Below are positions 46,932-59,521 of a stretch of DNA of 64,000 nt, piece by piece. The DNA is taken from contig OZ038314.1 of assembly GCA_964035775.1 (NCBI GenBank), positions 33,891,815 to 33,955,814 on the forward strand, in the 5' to 3' direction. The notes under the pieces were generated by a model that saw only the letters and a program-made list of their open reading frames with translations, had not been told where the DNA came from and made no database searches. Position 1 is the first letter of the stretch. Every line of letters begins with the position of its first letter. Source of the DNA: Osedax frankpressi. Lineage: Eukaryota; Annelida; Polychaeta; Sabellida; Siboglinidae. A program made the position numbers and the translations under genes.

Positions 46932-49900
46932 ATATTATAAATTCGAGAGGATATTTTCCTGATCATTCTCAACGAATCTTGGACCAGTTTTACATGCAAA
47001 GATATTACACTGCTTTCTGCGATATCACGGTAGTGTGTGACAAATATTTGTACATAAGGGTGATATCAATATCTATGATTGTAATTGTATTTATAACAAT
47101 TACAATTTTTAATGGATCCATTATATTTACATGTAAACGTTCAACTATGCAAAAAAAAAATCAATATCAGCCGATTATTTATTAAATAGTTAAATGTACC
47201 GTATGACAGGTTCGTGTTGATAATACGGACTTTGGCCTACATCGAGCGTTACTCGCCGCTGCTTCGACGCGTTGCCAAAGTCTCATGTATTCTCACGAGG
47301 CTTCGGATCATAACAATGTTCTCATAGTAGAGCATGTCAGTCTCCCAGGTTTTAGGTGAGACAAACTATCTGTATTAATGAGAATAATCACTAATGCAGC
47401 AGAATATGTTTTAATAAATATATTGACCAATTTCTAAAATTACTTCATATAATAAAACTATCATTAATAATTTCTGTAAATGCATTACAACCTTTGTTTA
47501 ATTATATTCTATATTGATTAGTTGTTTGTGGAGTATAAAATTCAATTGTAATGTAGAATATATGTCTGAATTATTTGATTCCTTTTATTGTCAATGTAGA
47601 TATTTTTTTACAAAAAATGAATCCCATAATTCTTGAAACCTATACAAAACTAAATGATAAATGCGATAATCTATAGATAACAAGATTTTTCTTATAAAAT
47701 AGCATAAAATGATAACAATGTCATACATTGTTTATATCCATTCCTATTATTCATTTTGTAATCATATTTAGAATATTAATTAATAAACACTATATATTAT
47801 AATCTTAAAAAATTATTTTATATAGAATCCTTCGGTGGCTTTTTATACAATGCTTATAATATATTAAACATGAAATACTTTCTTATTTATATATGTTCTT
47901 ATTATATTCTAATAACAACTTTCGGTATTCAAATAATGTTATTGTGTGCTAATGTATAAATGCTGGTATCGACGTTTACCTGAATTTAATTAATCTTAAC
48001 CCAGGTGCGCCATCGACTACATCTATACTGGCAGGGTGAGTTTCCATGGTGACGATATAGCTTCTGTACTGTCTACAGCCCGATACCTGCAACTCGCCGA
48101 CGTAGAAAAGTGCTGCCTCGATCTTTATGCATCGACGGTGTCTCCCCCTATTGAAATCTCAATAACTGCCCTGCCCTCTATGAATGCTGTCTTCACAAAT
48201 ATCAATAAACTTCAGACTACAGATGTCGGAGATCCCATACTACACCAGTGGCAAAAAAGTTACCAATTTATCATTTGAAACATTCTAAATTATTTTAATA
48301 GAACATTTTAATAAATCTTTAAAAAAATAAATATTAATATGTTGATAAGAATATTAAAAATTGTAAAAATCATATGTCTTCTAATAAAATTAGAATTGAT
48401 ATTAACATTTGATAGATTAATATATATAATATTATGTAACATACTGCTAATTTGAAGATGTGCTAAGCAAGTCTCTAGAAGATAAACAAACGAATTGCGA
48501 AGATAGTATAAAGACTTCTCAAAAAGATAATAGCAATAATGTTTGTGAATCAAATAATCAAATAGTCTGCTAATTACTCATCATATCATTTTATATCATA
48601 TAATTTACTATTCATCAAAGTTGATAAAAACAATATAATAAATAATTATATTTATTTCATTATTTATTATTATCTCTATATTTGTAGTATTTTAAATCAA
48701 TGTTCTATCAAATACAAGAAAATCAAGAGGTAGTATAAAATATATTTATTTATTTGTTGTTATATAATTAATTGAAATATTTTTTTATTAATATATCCAA
48801 AATTGTTATATTTCTTTATATTAAAACAAATATATAGTAATATATTGAATTACAGATATCAAATTCAACTTCTACGAATTTCAATGTGTTCCAGATGCCC
48901 TTAAGTTATCCGGCTTTTCCACCTTCATTATCGACTAAATCCCACAGCACCCACAACATTCTCTCCCAATCCTATATAATGCCGGACCCACATTATACTT
49001 GCAACGACTACGATGATAACAATGACTCTTTTGTGACTCAAGCACCAACCGGTTACGTCGTCTCTCAGGAGGATCCTCTCACGTACGACAACAATGCTTC
49101 CTACAGCGTCGCAGCGCCTACGATGCAATGCAGAGACACCTATAGTGATGTGCCAGTCGAACATCCAATTTCCGTCGATCTTTTAACCTCGGAAACGCGT
49201 AATATGCATTACGATACCGTTGCCACGCCAACTGTAGACGTAGGGCAGAAAGAAAAGAGCTTGCAGGGTGAACCCACTCCAATTGGACCCGCGTTCGCTT
49301 CTACTACAATAAATAACACAATCATTACGAATTCCTCACCTACTACAACTAATACCCCACTCACTACTAACACCTCACTTACTACAACTAATACTTCACT
49401 CATCCTTCGTACTTCGCGTGTTATTGATGGGTCAAGATCGGATGAGAAAAAGGACACTGAGTATGATGAGACTTCAAACCATGGTAAGATTATTACCAAC
49501 TGCCATCGCAACGCTCACCTCTTCCCGTTGACGGTAGCTTTACGTCGTTCCATGTGCTGCCCAGATTATACACCGAAGCCGCACCCTTTACTACGAAATT
49601 TAACCCTTTTGACCCCAGAGGATGACAATGCAACACTGCGTCAGACGCCCGATTCCGATGACTCTTCCGAAAGTCTCGGGGGATGCGGTGAAAGTGGTCA
49701 AGTTCGGCAAGATGAAATGTTGGTAACATCGGAAATGACCAAGGTAGAGCCAACTATCAACTACCATCCTACAATGTGCACGTCACCAACTCCGTATCCA
49801 ACAAGTAGCGTAGTAGACCATCCCGTAACTGTGGTAACCACAGAGCCACATATATTCTATGATAGTTCTACGCCTGAGCCATCTCTATCCTTTAGTGTGG

Positions 49901-52900
49901 ATAAGCCCGTTACCACGGCAACGGCTATAAACTCGAAGTCAAACACTGTTTTGAGACAAGCTATCGTGGATTCCATGCGTATTTCTCACGATCAAGGTGA
50001 CGAATCGTCTTCAGCACCTGGCCGATATATCCCCGGGTACGGCCCCACCAGCCCCACACTCCCCACCAACCCCACACTCCCCACCAGCCCCACACTCCCC
50101 ACCAGCCCCACACTCCCCACCACCCCCACACTCCCCACCAGCCCCACACTCCCCACCACCCCCACACTCCCCACCAGCCCCACACTCCCCACCAACCCCA
50201 CACTCCCCACCTCTACTTCATATGTTCTACTGCCCTCCGATGAGAGTGCATTCCGCGCTGTCAGTCCTTCCGATGAAGCCCGGAAACTATTTCATTCACC
50301 ACCGATCGACAACCTTTGGAGATCGGAGGGGTCGGTACTTCCTACTTCCGTTAGCCATGCTTCGGAAGTCCCGATACCACCGTTAACGGATGGTTTGATG
50401 TTGACTAATAGAGATAGAATTGCGGGAAACTCTCGACCCGCACTTCAATCGCTGAATACTTTACCGTCACCCCCTTTCGTTAGGCCTACTTACCTTCCTA
50501 CACTTTATGGACCTTCATCGCCAGCTTTGCCCCCATTACAACAATCACCATTAAATGTAATTGAGAATACGCAACAGAAACAGTTCCCAACGATCAATGC
50601 ATCCGAAATACTGAGTCGAGCTATAGATCAGTCTCATATACTAGATGACGAAGACGGCGATGGAGATAATGAAGATGAGGGTCAAGAACTGGATAGAGAA
50701 GACAATGGGCAAGAGGATAACGAAGGTGAGGAACCAGAGCTGGTACATATAAACTCATTGGCGACTTCGCGTAGCAATCCCAAAGACAGTAGACCCCGAG
50801 GACATCGACGACGTAAGTGCCGCTCTTCACCTGTGCCCCGTAGACCTGTGCACAACCCTACCGTGGTGCACGTGGAGGCCAGTGGGTCCAAAGCTGATGA
50901 GATGTCGATTACAACATTGTGCCGACAGTCTTACATCGATTGCAATGGTCTTAAACAACCTCTTGCCAGTGTTAATAGACTAATCTCAGATTCAGCTACT
51001 AATGGTAAGAACTGTTATGCTATTAGTACGAATATTAAATTGATACTGTATTTTTAGATTACATTAAAGTTACGCATTTAATTGATAAATATAAGATTTC
51101 TAATTTATAGAAATGTTTATATCTAAATTTTCAAAATTCTTCTATTATATTATATATATATATTATAATAATGGTTAATTAAAATTTATAAATCTATTAT
51201 TTTCAGGTTTAAAAAGGAAAAATACATACAGCATTATGTCAGGTAATCCTTTTCATATATAATAATATAATATTTAATTATTAGTTTAAAATAAAATAAT
51301 TTTGAATAAAACCTAAAAGTTGATATAAAATTGATAGATTAAATTATTAATATTATTTTATTATTGTTTATAAAATAAAAGATTTAAATGAAATGTGTTA
51401 TGAACTAACTTAATATAATAAAATTTTGGTATAGAATTGAATTTTATATGATTTATCAAATTCATTGTAAGTTCAAATGTTTACAAGATTATAGATAAAT
51501 ACAACCAAGAATGTTACAAAACTTAACTAAGATATTATTTGAATTTGTACAACATTTTATTAGAAATTTTGACTTCCAAAAATATTGTTATAAATATTTA
51601 TTTAGAATCAACTTATGCACAAAATTTGTTTTAAATAAAATATAAATTTATTTTTAGTAATATGTCTGGTATGTGAATAAATGACACTATATAATAATAT
51701 ATATAATACACACCACAATAATAACATATTTCTTCAGGTATGCATAAGAAAAATCGTAATTGGAGGTTTTCCTGCGATGAGTGTGGTCGAGGCTTCTCTA
51801 AACGCCAACAGCTCACTGATCATGCCATACTACATTCTGCTGACGCATCAGATTACTTCCTTTGTGAACAATGTCAACAAAGGTCCACTAACACCTCTCC
51901 TTATGTGTTATAATAATAGAAATCCATATCATTACATTAATAACATATTTCAAATATGAATTTATATTTATTCTACAGTTTATTTAACCTATTGTATGTA
52001 ATATAGAATTATATTAAGTTGATTTTCTCGTGTGAGAGTTGTTTGTGTGTGGAGTGGTGTGTGAGAGATGTATGTGTGTGGAGTGGTGTGTGAGAGATGT
52101 TTGTAAGAATAATACAAATGAAATATTCTATATTTTGTAAATAAGATTATATCCCAATACAATTCACTCTTCTACATATATATTATACGTTTAAATATAA
52201 AATAATATTAATATGTTACACTAATTTATTTTCTTTTATATCAACACTATTTTAAATGTTAACTAAACTTCATTAGATTCCACCGAAGGGTGGAATTAAC
52301 ACGACACTACAGACTCAATCACCAGGAGGCGCGTATGTTCTCCTGTACAATTTGCCCTTCGGATGGAGATTCTAATCAATCTTTAACGAGTAAAGATTAC
52401 CGTAAACATATGCTAAATGAACATCAGGTATTTCGATATTATCTCTATTTTGTAATCAATATTTGTCAAAATAATTCATGACGTATTTTGTTTAAATGAA
52501 ATTTAATTCCAACAGTTCAGGTTATTTAAATATTTACTTATTATTAAGTAGTATTAATAAATAAATTACTTTGTTTAGTACTATCATATTTGATTTAATG
52601 TAGTTGTAATAACGTGATAACATTAAATAGGTTAAGAAACCATTCAAGTGCGACCAGTGTGACTTTGTATCCGAGAAGACCTGTCTAGTAGACAAACATT
52701 GTTTGATCCATTCCGAGGTTGCTTTATAATTTATCATTTCATGATAACCATTTAATGATGGCCTTTTATTTTAAATTAATACGTTCAACTATATATCTTC
52801 ATATCTAATGCATATATGACTAATTCCTACTTACTTATTTAGTGACTTTAGAGGTGTAGCAGGCAAATTTTGCTATTCTAAATCGTATGGAATATAATCA

Positions 52901-55900
52901 ATTCTGATTATATAAAAACCATTAATATAATGATTCCAGGTTTACTTTTAACTTCTTTCATTGCGGATTCATTATTAGAACTATCCAAATACATGTCGTC
53001 GATTACTAAATTTAAATTACATTTCTTTTCTAGAAATTGTACACTGCTTAGATATATTCAGCATTATTGATTGCAATTAAATATTGAATAACATATAAGA
53101 TAGAAGGTAGCCTTGGTGAGATCTATACCTGTGTTAAAGACTTGGTGAGGTCTTATGTTCCTATTAAAGACTTGTTGAGGTCTTACATTCCTGTTAAAGA
53201 ATTGGTAAGGTCTTACATTCCTGTTAAATACTTGGTAAGGTCTTACATTCTTGTTAAATACTTGGTAAGGTCTTACATTCTTGTTAAAGACTTGGTAAGG
53301 TCTTACATTCCTGTTAAAGAATTGGTAAGGTCTTACATTCCTGTTAAATACTCGGTAAGGTCTTACATTCCTGTTAAATACTTGGTAAGGTCTTACATTC
53401 CTATTAAAGACTTGGTGATGTTTTACATTCCTATTAAAGACTTGGTAAGGTCTTACATTCCTGTTAAAGAATTGGTAAGGTCTTACATTCTTGTTAAATA
53501 CTTGGTAAGGTCTTACATTCTTGTTAAAGACTTGGTAAGGTCTTGCATTTCTGTTAAAGACTTGGTAAGGTCTTACATTCTTGTTAAATACTTGGTAAGG
53601 TCTTACATTCTTGTTAAAGACTTGGTAAGGTCTTACATTCCTGTTAAATACTTGGTAAGGTCTTACATTCTTGTTAAATACTTGGTAAGGTCTTACATTC
53701 CTGTTAAATACTTGGTAAGGTCTTACATTCTTATTAAATACTTGGTAAGGTCTTACATTCTTGTTAAAGACTTGGTAAGGTCTTGCATTTCTGTTAAAGA
53801 CTTGGTAAGGTCTTACATTCTTGTTAAATACTTGGTGAGGTCTTAGATTCGTGTTAAAGATTCGGTAAGGTCTTACATTCCTGTTAAATACTTGGTAAGG
53901 TCTTACATTCCTGTTAAAGACTTGGTAAGGTCTTACATTCCTGTTAAAGACTGCTTATTTATTAGAACTTACATTCTTGTTAAATACTTGGTGATGTCTT
54001 ACATTCCTGTTAAATATTTGGTAAGGTCTTACATTCTTGTTAAATACTTGGTGAGGTCTTAAATTCGTGTTAAAGACTTGGTGAGGTCTTACATTCTTGT
54101 TAAAGACTTGGTAAGGTCTTACATTCTTGTTAAAGACTTGGTAAGGTCTTACATTCCTGTTAACAACTCGGTAAGGTCTTACATTCCTATTATAGACTTG
54201 GTGAGGTCTTACATTCTTATTAAATACTTGATAAGGTCTTACATTCTTGTTAAAGACTTTGTAAGGTCTTACATTCCTATTATAGACTTGGTGAGGTCTT
54301 ATATTCCTGTTAAATACTTGGTGAGATCTTATATTCTTGTTAAATACTTGGTAAGGTCTTACATTCTTGTTAAATACTTGGTAAGGTCTTACATTCTTGT
54401 TAAAGACTTGGTAAGGTCTTACATTCCTGTTAAAGAATTGGTAAGGTCTTACATTCCTGTTAAATACTCGGTAAGGTCTTACATTCCTGTTAAATACTTG
54501 GTAAGGTCTTACATTCCTATTAAAGACTTGGTGATGTTTTACATTCCTATTAAAGACTTGGTAAGGTCTTACATTCCTGTTAAAGAATTGGTAAGGTCTT
54601 ACATTCTTGTTAAATACTTGGTAAGGTCTTACATTCTTGTTAAAGACTTGGTAAGGTCTTGCATTTCTGTTAAAGACTTGGTAAGGTCTTACATTCTTGT
54701 TAAATACTTGGTGAGGTCTTAGATTCGTGTTAAAGATTCGGTAAGGTCTTACATTCCTGTTAAATACTTGGTAAGGTCTTACATTCCTGTTAAAGACTTG
54801 GTAAGGTCTTACATTCCTGTTAAAGACTGCTTATTTATTAGAACTTACATTCTTGTTAAATACTTGGTGATGTCTTACATTCCTGTTAAATATTTGGTAA
54901 GGTCTTACATTCTTGTTAAATACTTGGTGAGGTCTTAAATTCGTGTTAAAGACTTGGTGAGGTCTTACATTCCTGTTAAATACTTGGTAAGGTCTTACAT
55001 TCTTGTTAAAGACTTGGTAAGGTCTTACATTCTTGTTAAAGACTTGGTAAGGTCTTACATTCTTGTTAAAGACTTGGTAAGGTCTTACATTCTTGTTAAA
55101 GACTTGGTAAGGTCTTACATTCTTGTTAAAGACTTGGTAAGGTCTTACATTCCTGTTAACAACTCGGTAAGGTCTTACATTCCTATTATAGACTTGGTGA
55201 GGTCTTACATTCTTATTAAATACTTGATAAGGTCTTACATTCTTGTTAAAGACTTTGTAAGGTCTTACATTCCTATTATAGACTTGGTGAGGTCTTATAT
55301 TCCTGTTAAATACTTGGTGAAATCTTACATTCTTGTTAAATACTTGGTAAGGTCTTACATTCCTGTTAAATACTTGATAAGGTCTTACATTCTTGTTAAA
55401 TACTTGGTAAGGTCTTAAATTCCTGTTAAATACTTGGTAAGGTCTTACATTCCTGTTAAATACTCGGTAAGGTCTTAAATTCCTATTATAGACTTGGTGA
55501 GGTCTTACATTCTTGTTAAATACTTGGTAAGGTCTTACATTCTTGTTAAAGACTTTGTAAGGTCTTACATTCTTGTTAAATACTTTGTAAGGTCTTACAT
55601 TCCTGTTAAAGACTGCTTATTTATTAGAACTTACATTCTTGTTAAATACTTGGTGAGGTCTTAAATTCGTTTTTTAAGACTTGGTTATGTCTTACATTCC
55701 TGTTGAATACTTGGTGAGGTCTTAAATTCGTGTTAAAGACTTGGTAAGGTCTTACATTCTTATTAAAGACTTGGTAAGGTCTTACATTCATATTAAATAC
55801 TTGGTGAGATCTTACATTCTTGTTAAATACTTGGTAAGGTCTTACATTCCTGTTAAAGACTTGGTTAGATATTACATTTCTGTTAAATACTTGGTGAGGC

Positions 55901-58900
55901 TTACATTCCTATTAAATACTTGGTAAGGTCTTACATTCTTGTTAAAGACTTTGTAAGGTCTTACATTCTTGTTAAATACTTTGTAAGGTCTTACATTCCT
56001 GTTAAAGACTGCTTATTTATTAGAACTTACATTCTTGTTAAATACTTGGTGAGGTCTTACATTCTTGTTAAATACTTGGTAAGGTCTTACATTCATGTTA
56101 AATACTTGGTGAGGTCTTACATTCCTTTTAAAGACTTGATAAGGTCTTAAATTCGTGTTAAAGACTTGGTGAGGTCTTACATTCCTATTAAATACTTGGT
56201 AAGGTCTTACATTCTTGTTAAATACTTGGTAAGGTCTTACATTCCTGTTAAAGACTGCTTATTTATTAGAACTTACATTCTTGTTAAATACTTGGTAAGG
56301 TCTTACATTCCTGTTAAAGACTTGGTAAGGTCTTACATTCTTGTTAAAGACTTGGTGAGGTCTTACATTCCTATTAAAGACTCGGTAAGGTCTTACATTC
56401 CTGTTAACGACTCGGTAAGGTCTTACATTCCTATTATAGACTTGGTGAGGTCTTACATTCTTGTTAAATACTTGATAAGGTCTTACATTCTTATTAAAGA
56501 CTTTGTAAGGTCTTACATTCTTGTTAAAGACTTGGTGAGGTCTTAAATTCCTATTAAAGACTCGGTAAGGTCTTACATTCCTGTTAACGACTCGGTAAGG
56601 TCTTACATTCCTATTATAGACTTGGTGAGGTCTTACATTTTTGTTAAATACTTGATAAGGTCTTACATTCTTATTAAAGATTTTGTAAGGTCTTACATTC
56701 TTGTTAAATACTTGGTAAGGTCTTATATTCCTGTTAAATACTTGGTAAGGTCTTACATTCTTGTTAAAGACTTGGTAAGGTCTTACATTCATATTAAATA
56801 CTTGGTGAGATCTTACATTCTTGTTAAATACTTGGTAAGGTCTTACATTCCTGTTAAATACTTGGTAAGGTCTTACATTCTTGTTAAATACTTGGTAAGG
56901 TCTTACATTCTTTTTAAAGATTCGGTAAGGTCTTACATTCCTGTTAAAGACTGCTTATTTATTAGAACTTACATTCTTGTTAAATACTTGGTAAGGTCTT
57001 ACATTCTTGTTAAAGACTTGGTAAGGTCTTAAATTCGTGTTAAAGACTTGGTGAGGTCTTACATTCCTGTTAAATACTTAGTAAGGTCTTACATTCCTGT
57101 TAAAGACTTGATAAGGTCTTAAATTCGTGTTAAAGACTTGGTGAGGTCTTACATTCTTGTTAAAGACTTGGTAAGGTCTTATATTCCTGTTAAATACTTG
57201 GTAAGGTCTTACATTCTTGTTAAATACTTGGTAAGGTCTTACATTCTTTTTAAAGATTCGGTAAGGTCTTACATTCCTGTTAAAGACTGCTTATTTATTA
57301 AAACTTACATTCTTGTTAAATACTTGGTAAGGTCTTACATTCTTGTTAAAGACTTGGCAAGGTCTTACATTCCAGTTAAATACTTGGTAAGGTCTTACAT
57401 TCCTGTTAAATACTTGGTAAGGTCTTACATTCTTGTTAAATACTTGGTAAGGTCTTACATTCCTGTTAAATACTTGGTAAGGTCTTACATTCCTGTTAAA
57501 GACTGCTTATTTATTAGAACTTACATTCTTGTTAAATACTTGGTAAGGTCTTACATTCTTGTTAAAGACTTGGTAAGGTCTTACATTCCTGTTAAAGACT
57601 TTGTAAGGTCTTACATTCTTGTTAAATACTTGGTAAGGTCTTACATTCCTGTTAAATACTTGGTAAGGTCTTACATTCCTGTTAAAGACTGCTTATTTAT
57701 TAGAACTTACATTCTTGTTAAATACTTGGTAAGGTTTTACATTGTTAAAGACTTGGTGATGTCTTACATTCCTGTTAAAGACTGCTTATTTATTAGAACT
57801 GCACTAATTTCTATGTGCAACAATAACAATGGTATCAATGGTATATTGTATTGTTGCAAATATATTATACTCTTCATGACGCTGCTAGTTTTTATATATT
57901 TGACAATGTTTACACTTGTGGGCATTGTGTAAAAGTACCAGAAGAGAACCGAGCACTAGAGAAAATAATAATTTTGACAATTAGAGCACAAAAGTTGCTT
58001 CCTTTTCCATTATTTTCTAAAATGTATCTTTGTATTAACCCATACTTTATTTAATGAATTATTATAAAGTGCAAGATTTGATACACCGACTTATATTTAT
58101 TATAAATTAATAATAATATCACAACTCTTTCTTAAATATTTACCCGTATTAATACCTATTGCTTTCATCACTAGTAGATCTATTCTATATTCCTCTATAT
58201 CATACCATCATCATTATCTTTTATACATTCACATTCTCTCACCTTCAATAAACCACTCCCATTTTCACACAAGCCCCGCCTCCTACCAGACCTCTCATCT
58301 ATCTTGCGAACACTGTTCTAAGAAGTTTAAGACTGTCAATAACCTGGGTAAACATCAGAAAAGCTGTTTACAGCTGAGGGAACATAGGTGTTTGTATTGC
58401 GGAGATGGATTTAATCACAAAAAGGTCAGAAACTATTAACAATATTTTTTATAATAACAATACAAATGAATGTCTCTTCGAATACTTATATATCACAATG
58501 ACAACTTCCAATATTTTTTAATACTGATACCATTACTGTAATAAAAGTATCTCAAATAATATTGTTCATAAAATATATGTATCTAGTTTTATTAATAGTA
58601 AACCACTACAGTTATTATATAGTTAAAAATGTTACTCTATATTTCATTTCGTATTCAAATAATGGTTTAATTTATTAGTCTATTATTTTGTGCATTAAAA
58701 GTTAATAATAGATTATTTTGCATCTAATTATAAATGTTATTTGTAAATATAATTTTGTATATATATGTAAATATGATAACTTGTATATGATAGTATATGT
58801 AAAAACTTAAATAATATTCATTAAATAATTCCATATTAAGTATTATTAAATATTCTCTTTGGGATAAATTGAGAATAGTTTGATGATCTATTTATTTAGA

Positions 58901-59521
58901 TTATGTACGAATCCTCCAATCCATTTTCATTCATGATTATATTTATATTTATTGCATAATTATACTTGCATTACTCATGAAGTCAAATTGTTGGATACCA
59001 TTTTTATTTCATCTTATTTTTCATTTAATATTTAGTTTATATTTAGTATATATTTATAACTATAAGTTATATTTGTTTGTTAAATGACTTAATATAAAAT
59101 TAAATTAAATAACCAATTTATATTAACAAAATTATCTTTGTTAAACATAGCTGAAGCTAATAAATTTGGTAATATGTAAATTGTGAAATAATTAATTTTA
59201 TATTAAAATTTAATGATGGTATTAATGATTATAACACTAAACAGTACCAGCCGTAATACAAAGAGTTTTTTATAAACACAGACTCTAGACCAACATGTTC
59301 GGAACAAACACCAGGAAGGTCAGGATTCCAGGAGTCGCATCTATGCCTGCGATAGATGTTCAATGAGTTTCAACGACGCTAGTAATCTAAGGCGCCACCT
59401 GTTGATCCACAGCGATCGCATGCCCTACACCTGTCAGCGATGCCACAGATGTTTTCGACACTCGAACACCATGAAGAACCATAAGTGTTCTGCAGATTTA
59501 ATAATAAATTCTTTCTTATAA
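46932..59521 (+). CDS. BTB/POZ domain C2H2 zinc-finger transcription factor (ZBTB type)
   Basis: Nuclear DNA-binding regulator with an N-terminal BTB dimerisation domain and eight C-terminal zinc fingers. Exons: 46932-47029, 47210-47355, 48005-48258, 48458-48540, 48688-48729, 48856-51004, 51207-51242, 51738-51882, 52277-52427, 52631-52717, 58290-58424, 59282-59521 (TAA); phases all agree. The BTB domain spans exons 1-3: QFYMQRYYTAFCDITVRVDN, FGLHRALLAAAS, CAIDYIYTGRVSF and STARYLQLADVEKCCLDLY. A 716-codon exon encodes a disordered, Ser/Thr/Pro-rich and then acidic linker. The start lies upstream: an AG acceptor precedes 46932 and no ATG is in frame. Exons at 48458 and 48688 are less certain. 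I do not recognise a specific vertebrate orthologue. Confidence 0.9.
48856..51004 (+). CDS. Large linker exon of the BTB zinc-finger gene
   Basis: A single 2,149-nt exon with an AG acceptor (ATTACAG) and an ATG|GTAAGA donor. It encodes low-complexity sequence: Thr/Asn-rich runs, then a coding minisatellite (18-bp units giving SPTLPT, about nine copies, at about 50040-50213), then an acidic cluster (DDEDGDGDNEDEGQELDRED), then an Arg/Lys patch (RPRGHRRRKCRSSPVPRRP) that could be a nuclear signal. Base composition is far less AT-rich than the flanking introns. Shorter ORFs in other frames and on the - strand are shadows. Confidence 0.9.
51738..59521 (+). CDS. Zinc-finger exons of the BTB gene (eight fingers)
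   Basis: Finger cores in order: FSCDECGRGFSKRQQLTDH; FLCEQCQQRFHRRVELTRH; FSCTICPSDG..DYRKHMLNEH (widened, degenerate); FKCDQCDFVSEKTCLVDKH; LSCEHCSKKFKTVNNLGKH ending in Cys (C2HC); HRCLYCGDGFNHKKTLDQH; YACDRCSMSFNDASNLRRH; YTCQRCHRCFRHSNTMKNH ending in Cys (C2HC). The exon split falls inside fingers 2 and 6. The fourth and fifth fingers are separated by a 5.6-kb intron almost filled by a 30-bp minisatellite. The protein ends shortly after the last finger. Confidence 0.93.
53110..57805 (+). repeat. 4.7-kb minisatellite of 30-bp units with donor-like motifs
   Basis: About 150 head-to-tail copies of a 30-bp unit: GGTCTTACATTC, then CTGTTAAATACTTGGTAA or close variants. Nearly every unit contains TTGGTAAGG or TCGGTAAGG, matching the G|GTAAG donor consensus. 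A 36-bp-type variant (GACTGCTTATTTATTAGAAC) recurs through the array, and a block is duplicated: the GTGATGTTTTACATTC variant at 53415 returns at 54531 with its neighbours. The unit length is a multiple of three, so long frames of VRSYIPVKYL (+) and NVRPYQVFNK (-) appear. They are not genes. The array lies in the intron 52718-58289 of the zinc-finger gene. Confidence 0.95.

Noticed and set aside
49961-50210. - strand ORFs of Gly-Val-Trp repeats
   Set aside because: Shadow of the coding SPTLPT minisatellite on the + strand.
53110-57805. CRISPR-like array
   Set aside because: Units are head-to-tail with no unique spacers, and the surroundings are a eukaryotic intron.
53142-57932. Series of ORFs with VRSYIPVK repeats as a repeat-protein gene
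   Set aside because: They lie in an intron of the zinc-finger gene, the frame follows from a 30-bp unit without stops, the opposite strand is open too, and no non-repeat domain is attached.
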